From Candidatus Woesearchaeota archaeon (GTDB taxonomy: Archaea > Nanobdellota > Nanobdellia > Woesearchaeales > UBA10200), in contig JACPBN010000013.1 of NCBI GenBank assembly GCA_016180275.1, positions 1,864 to 10,422 of the forward strand: DNA of 8,559 bases, read 5' to 3'. Below the pieces are notes generated by a model. The model was not told where the DNA came from. It saw nothing but the letters and a program-made list of their open reading frames with translations, and made no database searches. Numbering within the stretch: position 1 is the stretch's first letter; every line of letters begins with the position of its first letter. A program made the translations under genes and the position numbers. This document shows, one piece after another, positions 1 to 6,870 of the stretch.

Positions 1-251
1 GTAGTGGTATTCGTATGTCATTGTTAAGAATGAAAAATTACATATAGAAAATGGCTTTTGAATAACACAAAAAAATTTTGAACGGAATGTTTATCTAGTA
101 ATAACTTTATTAGGTAAGGATATGAAAAAATTAATGTTTTTTGTTGTATTATAAAATTATGTTCAGCCTTCGTTACATCCTTTCTACAAATACCTCTAGT
201 TACCACCTATCCTTAAAATCTACCTAAACTATCCTTTATTAATTGCCTCTA
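1..251. other. AT-rich region without a recognisable gene
   Basis: No convincing coding region is seen. The only open frame of note (minus strand, about 60 codons) is AT-driven, has no recognisable domain and no ribosome binding site. No tRNA-like fold, CRISPR repeat or terminal repeat was found. The right end runs into the operator and promoter of the toxin-antitoxin operon. A gene cut off by the window edge cannot be excluded. Confidence 0.5.
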
Positions 252-269
252 TTACTTACATGTAAGTAA
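252..269. promoter_or_regulatory. 18-bp perfect palindrome, probable AbiEi operator
   Basis: TTACTTACATGTAAGTAA is a perfect palindrome centred at 260/261. It ends 2 nt before the TATA box of the downstream operon and so covers the expected TFB-recognition (BRE) position. Ten bases of it (TACTTACATG, 253-262) recur as a direct repeat at 290-299, at the predicted transcription start. Sites on both sides of the TATA box suit a repressor blocking pre-initiation complex assembly. AbiEi antitoxins of bacterial AbiE systems are known to repress their own promoters through inverted repeats; that this site is bound by the product of 302-871 is inference. Confidence 0.65.
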
Positions 270-271
270 GC

Positions 272-279
272 TTTATATA
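272..279 (+). promoter_or_regulatory. TATA box of the abiE-like operon
   Basis: TTTATATA is a consensus archaeal box A. Its 3' end is 22 nt before the ATG at 302, so transcription should begin at or within a few bases of that ATG, giving a leaderless mRNA. No ribosome binding site precedes the ATG, which agrees. Confidence 0.7.
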
Positions 280-289
280 CTAGTTATGA

Positions 290-299
290 TACTTACATG
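290..299 (+). repeat. Second operator copy (direct repeat of the palindrome left half)
   Basis: TACTTACATG repeats bases 253-262 exactly. It sits just upstream of the ATG at 302, over the predicted start of transcription. It lacks the full right half of the palindrome, so it would be a half-site or weaker site. Together with 252-269 it brackets the TATA box. Confidence 0.5.
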
Positions 300-301
300 G
301 C

Positions 302-871
302 ATGCGAGGCGATAAAAGGGAACGGATATTGAGGGTATTGCTTAACAGCAAGCAAGCTCTCAGCAAGAGTGAAATCTCAAAACAGGCAGGATGCACCAGG
401 CAATGGGTTATACTTTTTCTAAAAGAGCTGAAAATGAAGAAGCTTGTGAAAGATACAAAGCCAAGCAACAGAAAAAAGCTTCTGGAATATTGGATCAACA
501 TCTCTGAAAAGCCAAGAAAATTCAGGAGTTATATGGTGAAAGAGCCGTTAGAGCTCTTGAAAAAATCTAAATTAGACTATGCTCTGACAACATATCAGGC
601 AGAAAACATCGTACAGCATTATCTTTTTCCGTCACGCATTGACATATACATAAAAGAATCTGACCTTGAGAGTTGGCATAGCCTGATAACTAAGCATGGG
701 CTGTATGGAAAAGGAAATTTTAGGATCATAATAAAAGATTGCCATGTTATGCATGGAAAAAGAAAGATAAATGGGCTTTTTATAGTTTCACTGCCGCAGC
801 TGATAGTTGACCTGACAAATGAAGGCGCTGTATGCCAGGAAGCAGCTGAAATGCTAATGAAGAGGATATGA
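302..871 (+). CDS. AbiEi-like antitoxin / winged-helix autorepressor (type IV toxin-antitoxin)
   Basis: A 189-aa protein with a winged-helix DNA-binding domain at roughly residues 5-68 (the SKSEISKQAG...TRQWVILFLKELK helix-turn-helix, followed by a basic wing). The C-terminal domain, about 90-188, resembles the AbiEi antitoxin C-terminal family, including the characteristic SLPQLIVDLTNEG...EAAEMLM ending. In characterised AbiE systems this protein antagonises the nucleotidyltransferase toxin without a stable complex (type IV) and represses its own operon. The start at 302 is chosen because it lies 22 nt after a consensus TATA box with no ribosome binding site, the pattern of a leaderless archaeal gene. 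The stop overlaps the next start by 4 nt (ATGA), indicating translational coupling. The family assignment is from motif recognition; the overall architecture and the partner gene make it fairly secure. Confidence 0.8.
   Translation: MRGDKRERILRVLLNSKQALSKSEISKQAGCTRQWVILFLKELKMKKLVKDTKPSNRKKLLEYWINISEKPRKFRSYMVKEPLELLKKSKLDYALTTYQAENIVQHYLFPSRIDIYIKESDLESWHSLITKHGLYGKGNFRIIIKDCHVMHGKRKINGLFIVSLPQLIVDLTNEGAVCQEAAEMLMKRI
862..867 (+). promoter_or_regulatory. Ribosome binding site deciding the toxin start
   Basis: GAGGAT lies inside the last codons of the antitoxin gene. The core GAGG is only 2 nt from the ATG at 868 but 5 nt from the adjacent ATG at 871. The second ATG is therefore equally or more likely to be used; the two differ by one methionine. 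Confidence 0.5.
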
Positions 872-1635
872 TGTATAAAGAATTTGAAACAAGGGCATCG
901 TACAGGTATCTGAAAGAGGTAATCAACAGCCTGGAAGAGCCTATCTGCATGCTCGGCGGCTGGGCAGTTTTCTTTCATGTAAACGAGAAATTTAGCAAAG
1001 CTCAAGGAAGGCCATATCTAGGGAGCAGAGATATTGATTTAGGATTTAGTATGGGCGCTAACATGGAGCAATCTGCCTTAATGCAGTCAATAAAAACATT
1101 GACAGAAAAGCTCAAGTTTAAGCCATTAAGCTTTAGGTTAGTGAAAGAAATCCATACAGAAACACAAGAGAAAATAAAAGAAGGTGAGATTGTTCCTAGT
1201 TATTTCATATTCCCTATGTATGTTGACTTGATCGTTGATGTAATCCCTGATAATTTTAGGGAAGTATTTGGGTTTAATCCTGTCGATGAGCCTTTGCTGA
1301 AGTTTGCATTCGAAAAAAAAGAGCATATTATCCTGAAAGAGTTCGGAAAGAAACTTCTGCTTCCAAAACCAGAGGTTATCTTGGCAATGAAAATAAATTC
1401 CCTTCCAAACAGAGATAAGGGACACAAGCGAGTCAAGGATATTTGTGATGCATTTGCTTTGGCTTGGTATACGGACTTAACCCCTGAAAAAGTTGATCTG
1501 CTGCAATATCTCAAAAAAAGCAGCCTGAAAAAATGTTCACAAATCCTGACTAAAGAAGATTACCTCAAAGCAGGCACTCAGCTAGGCCATGATGCTGAAG
1601 AGATTAAGAAAGTTTTTGATATTCTTTTAGTTTAG
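868..1635 (+). CDS. AbiEii-like nucleotidyltransferase toxin (type IV toxin-antitoxin)
   Basis: A 255-aa protein of the DNA polymerase beta-type nucleotidyltransferase superfamily. Visible motifs in order: MLGGWAVFF (residues 28-36, the GG...nucleotide-binding motif); SRDIDLGF (53-60) with the metal-binding D55 and D57; a third acidic strand VDLIVDV (119-125); and the AbiEii/GSK-type RVKDICD (188-194), with a conserved-type K191-less RxKDxxD pattern (R188, K190, D191, D194). In AbiE systems this protein is the toxin, a GTP-binding nucleotidyltransferase, and related MenT toxins add nucleotides to tRNA acceptor ends. The substrate here is unknown. All catalytic-type residues are present, so it looks intact. 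It is coupled by a 4-nt overlap to the antitoxin gene. A short T-run follows the stop. It could be an AbiEii relative without toxicity, but the pairing with a winged-helix AbiEi-like gene supports the call. Confidence 0.8.
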   Translation: MMYKEFETRASYRYLKEVINSLEEPICMLGGWAVFFHVNEKFSKAQGRPYLGSRDIDLGFSMGANMEQSALMQSIKTLTEKLKFKPLSFRLVKEIHTETQEKIKEGEIVPSYFIFPMYVDLIVDVIPDNFREVFGFNPVDEPLLKFAFEKKEHIILKEFGKKLLLPKPEVILAMKINSLPNRDKGHKRVKDICDAFALAWYTDLTPEKVDLLQYLKKSSLKKCSQILTKEDYLKAGTQLGHDAEEIKKVFDILLV

Positions 1636-1636
1636 G

Positions 1637-1643
1637 CTTTTTT
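1637..1643 (+). terminator. Oligo-T stretch after the toxin gene
   Basis: GCTTTTTT begins directly after the toxin stop codon. Archaeal RNA polymerase commonly terminates at T-runs without a hairpin, so this is a plausible end of the two-gene transcript. Confidence 0.35.
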
Positions 1644-1688
1644 GAAAATATTAACTATGCCAACTTAAAATCCAACACTAGATAATTT

Positions 1689-1930
1689 GTGAGTGATTTT
1701 GATATTCTACAAAGCCAAATCGCCTGCCTGCGAGCACTGGTGTAGTTAAGATGATAGGTTGTGCTTCCTGAACATTGTGCTTATTCGCTTGCTTAAGTGA
1801 CTTTGTTCTTCTTTGTGACGACTAGCATGCGTACACTCCCGTTACCGCCCAGCCCTACCCTGCTTAGTTATTTCCAAAAGTGCTCGCAAAAAATGGCAGG
1901 CGATTTGGCTTTTATGTTGTTATCACTCAC
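1689..1930. repeat. 242-nt imperfect inverted repeat, unknown (structured RNA or MITE-like remnant)
   Basis: Three blocks of perfect complementarity are nested in order. GTGAGTGAT (1689-1697) pairs with 1922-1930. AAAGCCAAATCGCCTGCC (1711-1728) pairs with 1895-1912. TGCGAGCACT (1729-1738) pairs with 1879-1888. That is 37 perfectly matched positions; the right arm has an extra AAAAAT (1889-1894) between the two inner blocks, and an internal loop of 13 and 9 nt separates the outer block. Weaker similarity continues inward (GG..TAGTTAAG near 1739-1750 against the complement of CTTAGTTA..CC near 1863-1875). A 140-nt central part has a pyrimidine-rich stretch at 1837-1860. I see no transposase, no clear target-site duplication, and no RNase P or SRP RNA signature. 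It may be a non-coding RNA, a non-autonomous element or a decayed inverted duplication. Confidence 0.6.
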
Positions 1931-1961
1931 TTTTTATTTTGTGCTTAAAATCCATAAATTA

Positions 1962-2003
1962 TTTAAAGCAGAGAATAAAATTAAGAGTTAGTTGTTTAAA
2001 TTT
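1962..2003 (+). promoter_or_regulatory. Candidate TATA boxes for the FKBP gene
   Basis: Two AT boxes are possible: ATTTAAAG at 1961-1968 and TTTAAATTT at 1995-2003. The first would give a transcription start near 1990 and a leader of about 40 nt holding the ribosome binding site. The second would place the start almost on the ribosome binding site, so the first is preferred. Together with the inverted repeat, this accounts for the gap between the toxin gene and 2034. Confidence 0.35.
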
Positions 2004-2024
2004 TTATGATAGATAATAAAAACC

Positions 2025-2030
2025 GGTGAT
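2025..2030 (+). promoter_or_regulatory. Ribosome binding site GGTGAT
   Basis: GGTGAT is a strong match to the complement of the archaeal 16S rRNA 3' end. It ends 3 nt before the ATG at 2034 and fixes that start. Confidence 0.75.
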
Positions 2031-2033
2031 TCA

Positions 2034-2708
2034 ATGTCTCAGCAATTAAAGCAAAACGATTTTGTGCAGCTGGAATTTACAGCAAAACTGAAGGAAAGCA
2101 ATGAAGTGTTTGACACAAGCAGCGAACAAACAGCAAAATCTTCCGGAATTTATAATCCAAAGATGCCTTATGGCGAGTACATAATTTGCCTTGGGCATAA
2201 GCAGATACTGCCTAAATTAGAGGAAAAGCTGGTTGGCAAGCAAGTAGGCAATGAATATGTTTTTGAGCTCAAGCCAGAGGAAGCTTTTGGCAAGAAAAAT
2301 GCTAAACTCTTTAAGTTAATTCCATTGAAGTTTTTTACAAAGGACCAAGTTAATCCATCCCCTGGTTTGCAAGTCAATATTGACGGTACTCTTGGTACAA
2401 TTACCACAGTCACCGGAGGAAGAGTGATAGTTGATTTCAATCATCCTTTTGCGAGCAAGGATGTTGTTTACACTGTAAAAGTTTCTCGTATCATACAAAA
2501 TGCAGCAGAGAAAGTCAAGGCATTTTTGCGCATGAAATATGACCTGAAGAATTCTGTTGTCAGCATAGATGATTCAACTAAAGCTGCAACAGTTAAAGTT
2601 GAAAAACAATTAATAGATGCGCTTACCACTGAGATAAAAGCAGAAATTGAAAAAGAATTAGGAAATGTAGTGCCTGAAATAAAAAAATTAGAATTTGCAG
2701 CAAAATAA
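2034..2708 (+). CDS. FKBP/SlyD-type peptidyl-prolyl cis-trans isomerase
   Basis: A 224-aa cytosolic protein (no signal peptide or membrane segment). The FKBP domain begins at residue 6 (NDFVQLEFTAKLKESNEVFDTS) and includes the GEYIICLGHKQILPKLEEKLVG segment (47-68). An IF (insert-in-flap) chaperone domain follows, about 80-130 (PEEAFGKKNAKLFKLIP...GLQVNIDGTLGTI). The FKBP fold resumes with VDFNHPFASKDVVYTVKVSRI (133-153), where DFNHPxA is the SlyD/archaeal FKBP signature. A C-terminal domain of about 70 residues (155-224) matches the long archaeal FKBP type rather than bacterial SlyD. It should catalyse prolyl isomerisation and assist folding of nascent proteins. A short insertion (residues 30-45) follows the first strand pair. 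It has its own promoter and ribosome binding site and is followed 145 nt later by ftsZ, which also has its own promoter. Confidence 0.9.
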   Translation: MSQQLKQNDFVQLEFTAKLKESNEVFDTSSEQTAKSSGIYNPKMPYGEYIICLGHKQILPKLEEKLVGKQVGNEYVFELKPEEAFGKKNAKLFKLIPLKFFTKDQVNPSPGLQVNIDGTLGTITTVTGGRVIVDFNHPFASKDVVYTVKVSRIIQNAAEKVKAFLRMKYDLKNSVVSIDDSTKAATVKVEKQLIDALTTEIKAEIEKELGNVVPEIKKLEFAAK

Positions 2709-2727
2709 CTATTCCAGAGGCGTAACC

Positions 2728-2737
2728 TTTAAATATT
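2728..2737 (+). promoter_or_regulatory. Probable TATA box of ftsZ
   Basis: TTTAAATATT lies 20 nt after the FKBP stop. Transcription would start near 2760, leaving a leader of roughly 90 nt before the ribosome binding site GGTG at 2843-2846. The leader is AT-rich, with no evident stable fold. Confidence 0.45.
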
Positions 2738-2842
2738 AGGCAAATATTATAGTGCATGTAACAGGTTCAATGCAATATCTTATGTGATTATATTGTAATT
2801 ATAGTCATCAATTATCGATTTGGCAATATCATTAAGTTAAAA

Positions 2843-2846
2843 GGTG
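2843..2846 (+). promoter_or_regulatory. Ribosome binding site GGTG of ftsZ
   Basis: GGTG, with 7 nt to the ATG at 2854, is the standard archaeal arrangement. It supports the long N-terminal extension being translated rather than a start nearer the GTPase domain. Confidence 0.65.
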
Positions 2847-2853
2847 TTTAGAG

Positions 2854-4110
2854 ATGGATGAATTTAACCAACAGCAAAATTCTGAGCAGCAAAGTGTTAA
2901 TTCTGCAATCAATCAATCAGAAAGTAATTTCAGTTCTGAACAAACAAGTGCATCTAATATCCATACTCTACAGCCAGTGCAGCCAACTGCTCCAGTACAG
3001 GTTTCTCGCCCATTTAAAGACCCAAAATCTAATCCTAAGTATGTTGACCATGCAATCACTGCGCATGAGATAGATGCAGAGTTAGAAGCTATGCTCGCAG
3101 TCCAGACTGCAAAAATAAAAGTGGTCGGATGCGGAGGAGCAGGCAATAATACTATTAATAGAATGACAGAAGTTGGCATAGAAGGCGCAGAGACAATTGC
3201 CATTAACACAGATGCCCAGGATTTACTTTATACAAGCGCAACAAAAAAAATTCTTATCGGCAGAGAGACAACCCATGGCTTAGGCGCAGGCAGCGTCCCC
3301 AGAGTAGGTGAAGATGCTGCACGCGAGCAGGAAGCTGACATTAAGAAATCATTGCACGGAGCAGACATGGTCTTTATAACTGCAGGAATGGGCGGCGGCA
3401 CAGGAACAGGAAGCGCGCCAATTGTTGCTGAGGTTGCTAAAAAGATGGGCGCACTGACAGTTGGAATAGTTACAATGCCTTTTGCAATGGAAGGCAACAG
3501 AAGATATGAAAACGCTATCTATGGTTTGGAAAAATTAGAAGGCTTGGTTGATACTTTAATTGTTATCCCTAATGATAAATTACTCGAGCTAGCCCCTGAT
3601 CTTCCGTTACACACTGCATTTAAAGTAGCAGACGAAATTTTAACTAATGCTGTCAAAGGCATTGCAGAGCTGGTCACAAAAGCAGGCTTAGTTAACTTGG
3701 ATTTTGCTGATATCAGGACAATAATGACAGGCGGCGGAGTTGCTTTGATCGGCGTTGGCGAAAGTGACTCTGAAACAAGGGCAAAAGAAGCAGTTGAGAA
3801 AGCAATAAGCAATCCTCTCTTAGATGTTGATATCTCTGGTGCAAACGGCGCATTGATAAATATATCCGGCGGTCCAGACATGACATTAGAAGAAGCAAGG
3901 CAGATTGTAGCAGCAGTAAGCGAAAGATTGGATGAAGATGCCAGAGTAATTTGGGGTGCGCAGATTTATGATGATCTTGAGGGAACCATAAGAGCAATGC
4001 TGATAGTTACAGGCGTTAAAAGCGCGCAGATTCTAGGGCGCGGTAAAAAAGGCACTGACAAGAAAAAGAAAGAGATTGAAAGCCAATTGGGCATTGAGTT
4101 TGTGGATTAA
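2854..4110 (+). CDS. ftsZ: Cell division GTPase FtsZ (archaeal FtsZ1-like)
   Basis: A 418-aa tubulin-superfamily GTPase that polymerises into the mid-cell division ring. The GTPase domain starts at about residue 86 ([18 protein letters not shown]). The tubulin signature [10 protein letters not shown] is at 180-189, and the phosphate and nucleotide contacts NTDAQ (118-122), [10 protein letters not shown] (208-217) and the NDKL region (240-243) are visible. The T7 synergy loop [11 protein letters not shown] (281-291) keeps the catalytic aspartates D283 and D286. The C-terminal half, to about 388, is the standard activation domain. A lysine-rich linker (398-406) leads to the terminal peptide LGIEFVD, typical of archaeal FtsZ1 and likely a partner-docking tail. 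Odd feature: residues 1-60 form a Gln/Ser/Asn/Pro-rich, apparently disordered extension. The gene is monocistronic by promoter and spacing. The choice of FtsZ1 over FtsZ2 is inferred from the tail only. Confidence 0.97.
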   Translation: MDEFNQQQNSEQQSVNSAINQSESNFSSEQTSASNIHTLQPVQPTAPVQVSRPFKDPKSNPKYVDHAITAHEIDAELEAMLAVQTAKIKVVGCGGAGNNTINRMTEVGIEGAETIAINTDAQDLLYTSATKKILIGRETTHGLGAGSVPRVGEDAAREQEADIKKSLHGADMVFITAGMGGGTGTGSAPIVAEVAKKMGALTVGIVTMPFAMEGNRRYENAIYGLEKLEGLVDTLIVIPNDKLLELAPDLPLHTAFKVADEILTNAVKGIAELVTKAGLVNLDFADIRTIMTGGGVALIGVGESDSETRAKEAVEKAISNPLLDVDISGANGALINISGGPDMTLEEARQIVAAVSERLDEDARVIWGAQIYDDLEGTIRAMLIVTGVKSAQILGRGKKGTDKKKKEIESQLGIEFVD

Positions 4111-4195
4111 GGTTTAGTGGTTATTTCTATTATTGTTGAGTATAAAACTTATTTTCTTATTCCATTAATCTTTAATAATTATTTTACTATAACTA

Positions 4196-4203
4196 TTTAT
4201 ATA
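4196..4203 (+). promoter_or_regulatory. TATA box of the DUF255 gene
   Basis: TTTATATA lies 23 nt before the ATG at 4227, with no ribosome binding site between. It predicts a leaderless transcript, as for the toxin-antitoxin operon. Confidence 0.7.
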
Positions 4204-4226
4204 CCTTACTTAATATCTTTTAGTAC

Positions 4227-6227
4227 ATGGAACAAAAGACACAAATTAAAAAAAAGAGTAAGAATAAAAAAAATCTAATCCTAAATAATTCAGCTAATAT
4301 TCAATTTAAAAAAAATCCTTCCAAAACAGGCAGATTAAAAATACAACAGATAAACTGGCTGTCTTGGGGCAAGAGCTCATTTGAACTTGCAAAAAAGGAA
4401 AACAAGCCAATTCTCTTAGATTTAAGTGCTGTATGGTGCCACTGGTGCCATCGGATGGACCATGATACTTACGAAAATCCGCAAGTAATAGATATTGTCA
4501 ATTCTAAGTTTGTTGCAGTTAAAGTGGATATTGACCGGCGCCCAGATATTAGAGACAGGTATAATTTTGGTGGCTTTCCTACAACTGCATTTCTGACAGA
4601 TACGGGCAAAGTAATTACAGGCTATACTTATCTTCCAAAAGACCAGATGCTGCATCTTCTTGCGCAGGTATCTACATTCTATAACTCACTAAAGACTGAA
4701 GCGGAGGCAAAGCAAACCTCAATGCAGGCAAAAAAATTGAATAATGTAGGTAATGCAGATGAGCAAATAACAGCATATAAGCAAGTAACAGCATATAAAC
4801 AAGTAACAGCAGAGAAGGAAATAACATTAAGCTATAATACAGTTAACAAGATCAGTGAATTTCTAACTTCAAATTTTGACTCAACATTCGGTGGCTTTGG
4901 AACACAGCCAAAATTTCCTGTAACAGAAGCTGTTGAGCTTGCTTTGTTGCAGTGCAGCAAAAATACAGCCAAAGACGACATTGCACTGGCAGCTAATACA
5001 AAATACACAGAGATCGCAAAGCAGACATTAAAAGGCATGTTAGGCATCTTTGACAAGATAGAAGGAGGCTTTTTCCGTTATTCTGTGACACAAGATTGGG
5101 CTCTCCCACATTATGAAAAAATGGCAGAAAGCAATGCAGAATTAATCAGGAATTATTTAAATGCACATCAGCTACTGAGAGAATCTGTTGGAAACGAATT
5201 TAAGGACATTGCAATTCAGACACTAACTTATGTGCAAACTACTTTATATGATGCAAAATCTAAAGTTTTCTATGCAAGCCAGGATGCAGATGAAGAATAT
5301 TATAAAAAATCAAAAGAACAGAGAAAGAAATTATCAAGGCCATCTGTTGACAAGACAATTTTTACTAACCTAAATGCCCAGATGATTAATGGGTTTTTAA
5401 GAGCATCTGTTGTGCTAAATGACAAAAAGTATTCAGAGGCTGCTCTTGCAGCGTTAAGCTATCTGTATAAGAACAATGCAAATAAATCCGGCAATGTTTC
5501 TGCAGGATTTATACATTATTCACTCGGCAGGAAAGAGATGAAAGACAACAAATATAGTAAAAATAAACTCTATTCTTCTGATCTGGAATCTCATTCAGGA
5601 TTGTTAATTGACCAGGTATATATGCTATGCGCATTATTAGGCGCATTTCAGGTAACTCAAGATAAAGAGTATTTGGCGGATGCTGAAAAATTATCTGCTT
5701 ACATTAAGTCAAATTTCTATGACAAAGATGACAAAGCATTTTGTGATAGAACAATTAGCAAGGAAGACGTCGGCTATCTACAATTTCCAGATAAATCATT
5801 GTCAGATAATTCACTTCTTGCAGATTGTTTGGTTAGATTATACTCATTTACTGCAAAAGAGGAATATCATGAAACTGCTGCAGGCATATTAAAAGCATTT
5901 ACTCATGATTTTACTCATTATGGATTTAATGCTGCAGGTTATGCGCTTGCTTTAGAGCATTACCTGTTTCCTATTAAGATAGTAATTGTTGCAAAGAAGA
6001 AAAATCAAGTTGAAGAATTGTTAAATTTGGTTCTTGCAGCATATGATCCGCGCAAAAGTGTTAAGCTGCTTACTTTGGAAGATAAGAAAGAGCTTGCAGA
6101 ATATGGATATACAGTTGAATCAACTCCTACTATATATATCTGCTATGGAACAATGTGCTCAAGGCCTATGAAGAGCTATGAGGAGTTTGTGAAGGAGTTT
6201 AATAGGATTAAAGCGATTAAAAAATAA
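4227..6227 (+). CDS. DUF255 thioredoxin-fold / alpha-toroid protein (YyaL, SPATA20 family)
   Basis: A 666-aa cytosolic protein. Residues 1-40 are a basic, lysine-rich tail of low complexity. The thioredoxin-like DUF255 domain runs from about 42 to 150 (INWLSWGKSSFELAKKENKPILLDLSAVWCHWCHRMD). It carries the family's WCHWCH motif, with C71 and C74 as the redox or metal pair, and the cis-proline loop GGFPTT around P118. Residues 160-200 are a variable linker with a tandem hexapeptide repeat. From about 205 comes an alpha/alpha-barrel domain like those of sugar epimerases and glycosidases (FGGFGTQPKFP, GGFFRYSVTQDW..PHYEKMAESNAELI, YASQDADEEYY, LLADCLVRLYSFT). The C-terminus keeps the family's PTIYICYGTMCSRP segment. 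No enzymatic activity is firmly established for this widely conserved family, and the length is within the family range. The start is set by the TATA box 23 nt upstream. Confidence 0.9.
   Translation: MEQKTQIKKKSKNKKNLILNNSANIQFKKNPSKTGRLKIQQINWLSWGKSSFELAKKENKPILLDLSAVWCHWCHRMDHDTYENPQVIDIVNSKFVAVKVDIDRRPDIRDRYNFGGFPTTAFLTDTGKVITGYTYLPKDQMLHLLAQVSTFYNSLKTEAEAKQTSMQAKKLNNVGNADEQITAYKQVTAYKQVTAEKEITLSYNTVNKISEFLTSNFDSTFGGFGTQPKFPVTEAVELALLQCSKNTAKDDIALAANTKYTEIAKQTLKGMLGIFDKIEGGFFRYSVTQDWALPHYEKMAESNAELIRNYLNAHQLLRESVGNEFKDIAIQTLTYVQTTLYDAKSKVFYASQDADEEYYKKSKEQRKKLSRPSVDKTIFTNLNAQMINGFLRASVVLNDKKYSEAALAALSYLYKNNANKSGNVSAGFIHYSLGRKEMKDNKYSKNKLYSSDLESHSGLLIDQVYMLCALLGAFQVTQDKEYLADAEKLSAYIKSNFYDKDDKAFCDRTISKEDVGYLQFPDKSLSDNSLLADCLVRLYSFTAKEEYHETAAGILKAFTHDFTHYGFNAAGYALALEHYLFPIKIVIVAKKKNQVEELLNLVLAAYDPRKSVKLLTLEDKKELAEYGYTVESTPTIYICYGTMCSRPMKSYEEFVKEFNRIKAIKK
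4764..4826 (+). repeat. In-frame 18-bp tandem repeat in the domain linker
   Basis: Three 18-bp units (4764-4781, 4782-4799, 4800-4817) plus a 9-bp partial fourth encode QITAYK, QVTAYK, QVTAEK and EIT. Units 1 and 2 differ at two bases; unit 3 has diverged at its end. The repeat lies between the thioredoxin-like and toroid domains, so copy number changes would alter linker length without breaking the frame. Confidence 0.85.
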
Positions 6228-6240
6228 AAATTAACAAAAC

Positions 6241-6247
6241 TTATAAA
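6241..6247 (+). promoter_or_regulatory. TATA box of the dCMP deaminase gene
   Basis: TTATAAA (in ACTTATAAACC) would start transcription near 6270, leaving a leader of about 25 nt that holds the GAGGGAT ribosome binding site at 6284-6290. Confidence 0.5.
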
Positions 6248-6296
6248 CCAATAATTATTTTTATGTTTATCAGATAGTATTAAGAGGGATTTAATT

Positions 6297-6752
6297 ATGT
6301 CACGTCCAACCTGGGATGATTATTTCATGAACATTGCAAAGCAGGCAGCAACAAGAAGCACCTGCGAGAGAAAGCATGTAGGCGCAGTAATCGTAAGAGA
6401 CAAGACTATCCTTTCTACTGGCTATAATGGCTCTATTAGAGGAATGCCGCACTGCGATGACGCAGGCCATATGATGGAGAATGATCATTGCGTCGCAACA
6501 ATACATGCAGAAGCTAATTCCATAATACAGGCAGCAAAGCACGGAGTGAATATCAACAGTATAAATTCTGATAATAATGAAAAAGATGTTACAACAATAT
6601 ACACAACTGCATCTCCCTGCTGGAGCTGCTTTAAATTGATAGCAAATTCTGGAATCAAAAGGATCGTGTTTGGAGAGTTCTATAGGGATCAAAGAATATT
6701 TGATGTTTCTCAGAAGATTGGGATTGAGCTTGTGGATATGACGAAGAAGTAA
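6297..6752 (+). CDS. Deoxycytidylate (dCMP) deaminase
   Basis: A 151-aa zinc-dependent cytidine deaminase-fold enzyme that converts dCMP to dUMP, feeding thymidylate synthesis. Catalytic motifs: HAE at 70-72 (H70 zinc ligand, E72 proton shuttle) and PCWSC at 107-111 (zinc ligands C108 and C111). Also family-typical are the N-terminal RPTWDDYFMNIAKQAATRSTC, the VGAVIV strand (28-33) and the substrate-loop TGYNGSIRGMPHC (41-53). The length is usual for archaeal and phage-type dCMP deaminases. A polar stretch at about 83-97 (NINSINSDNNEKD) is a lineage-specific loop before the PCxxC strand. The start is supported by GAGGGAT 6 nt upstream. A ComE-type deaminase of slightly different specificity is possible, but the motifs fit dCMP deaminase best. 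Confidence 0.92.
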   Translation: MSRPTWDDYFMNIAKQAATRSTCERKHVGAVIVRDKTILSTGYNGSIRGMPHCDDAGHMMENDHCVATIHAEANSIIQAAKHGVNINSINSDNNEKDVTTIYTTASPCWSCFKLIANSGIKRIVFGEFYRDQRIFDVSQKIGIELVDMTKK

Positions 6753-6779
6753 AATCTTTATTAATTTTTCTACGCAACA

Positions 6780-6790
6780 TTTATAAATTA
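6780..6790 (+). promoter_or_regulatory. TATA box of the tRNA-Asn gene
   Basis: TTTATAAATTA lies 23 nt before the first base of the mature tRNA (6814), the expected spacing for an archaeal tRNA promoter. It shows that the interrupted tRNA is probably transcribed. Confidence 0.75.
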
Positions 6791-6843
6791 TCGGCTTATT
6801 CTTTAAGTCATGCGCCCTGGTAGCTTAGCCGGTAGAGCGTGCG

Positions 6844-6863
6844 AGTTCCAAAAGAACCACGAT
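6844..6863 (+). other. tRNA intron 1 (position 30/31), 20 nt, canonical BHB
   Basis: The bulge-helix-bulge is textbook. Central 4-bp helix CGTG (6838-6841) pairs with CACG (6858-6861). The 3-nt bulges are CGA (6842-6844) and ATG (6862-6864), and an intron hairpin GTTC/GAAC has a 5-nt loop. Cutting after the second base of each bulge removes 6844-6863 and creates the fully paired anticodon stem. This non-canonical intron lies within the 5' strand of that stem. Confidence 0.9.
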
Positions 6864-6870
6864 GCTGTTA

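Noticed and set aside
24..206. 60-codon minus-strand ORF near the window start
   Set aside because: Phe/Leu/Ile-rich translation of AT-rich sequence, with no ribosome binding site, promoter or domain.
1689..1930. SRP RNA or RNase P RNA as an explanation for the inverted repeat
   Set aside because: The minus strand contains a TTCAGGAAGCA string reminiscent of SRP helix 8, but the GGAA-type tetraloop hairpin and the asymmetric loop context are missing. No RNase P conserved regions are seen on either strand.
1797..1991. 64-codon plus-strand ORF
   Set aside because: It lies across the right arm of the large inverted repeat and has low-complexity hydrophobic content, no ribosome binding site and no family resemblance; better explained by the repeat.
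3228..3881. Long minus-strand open frames opposite ftsZ
   Set aside because: They are codon-bias shadows of ftsZ, with Pro/Ser/Ala-rich translations and no domain.
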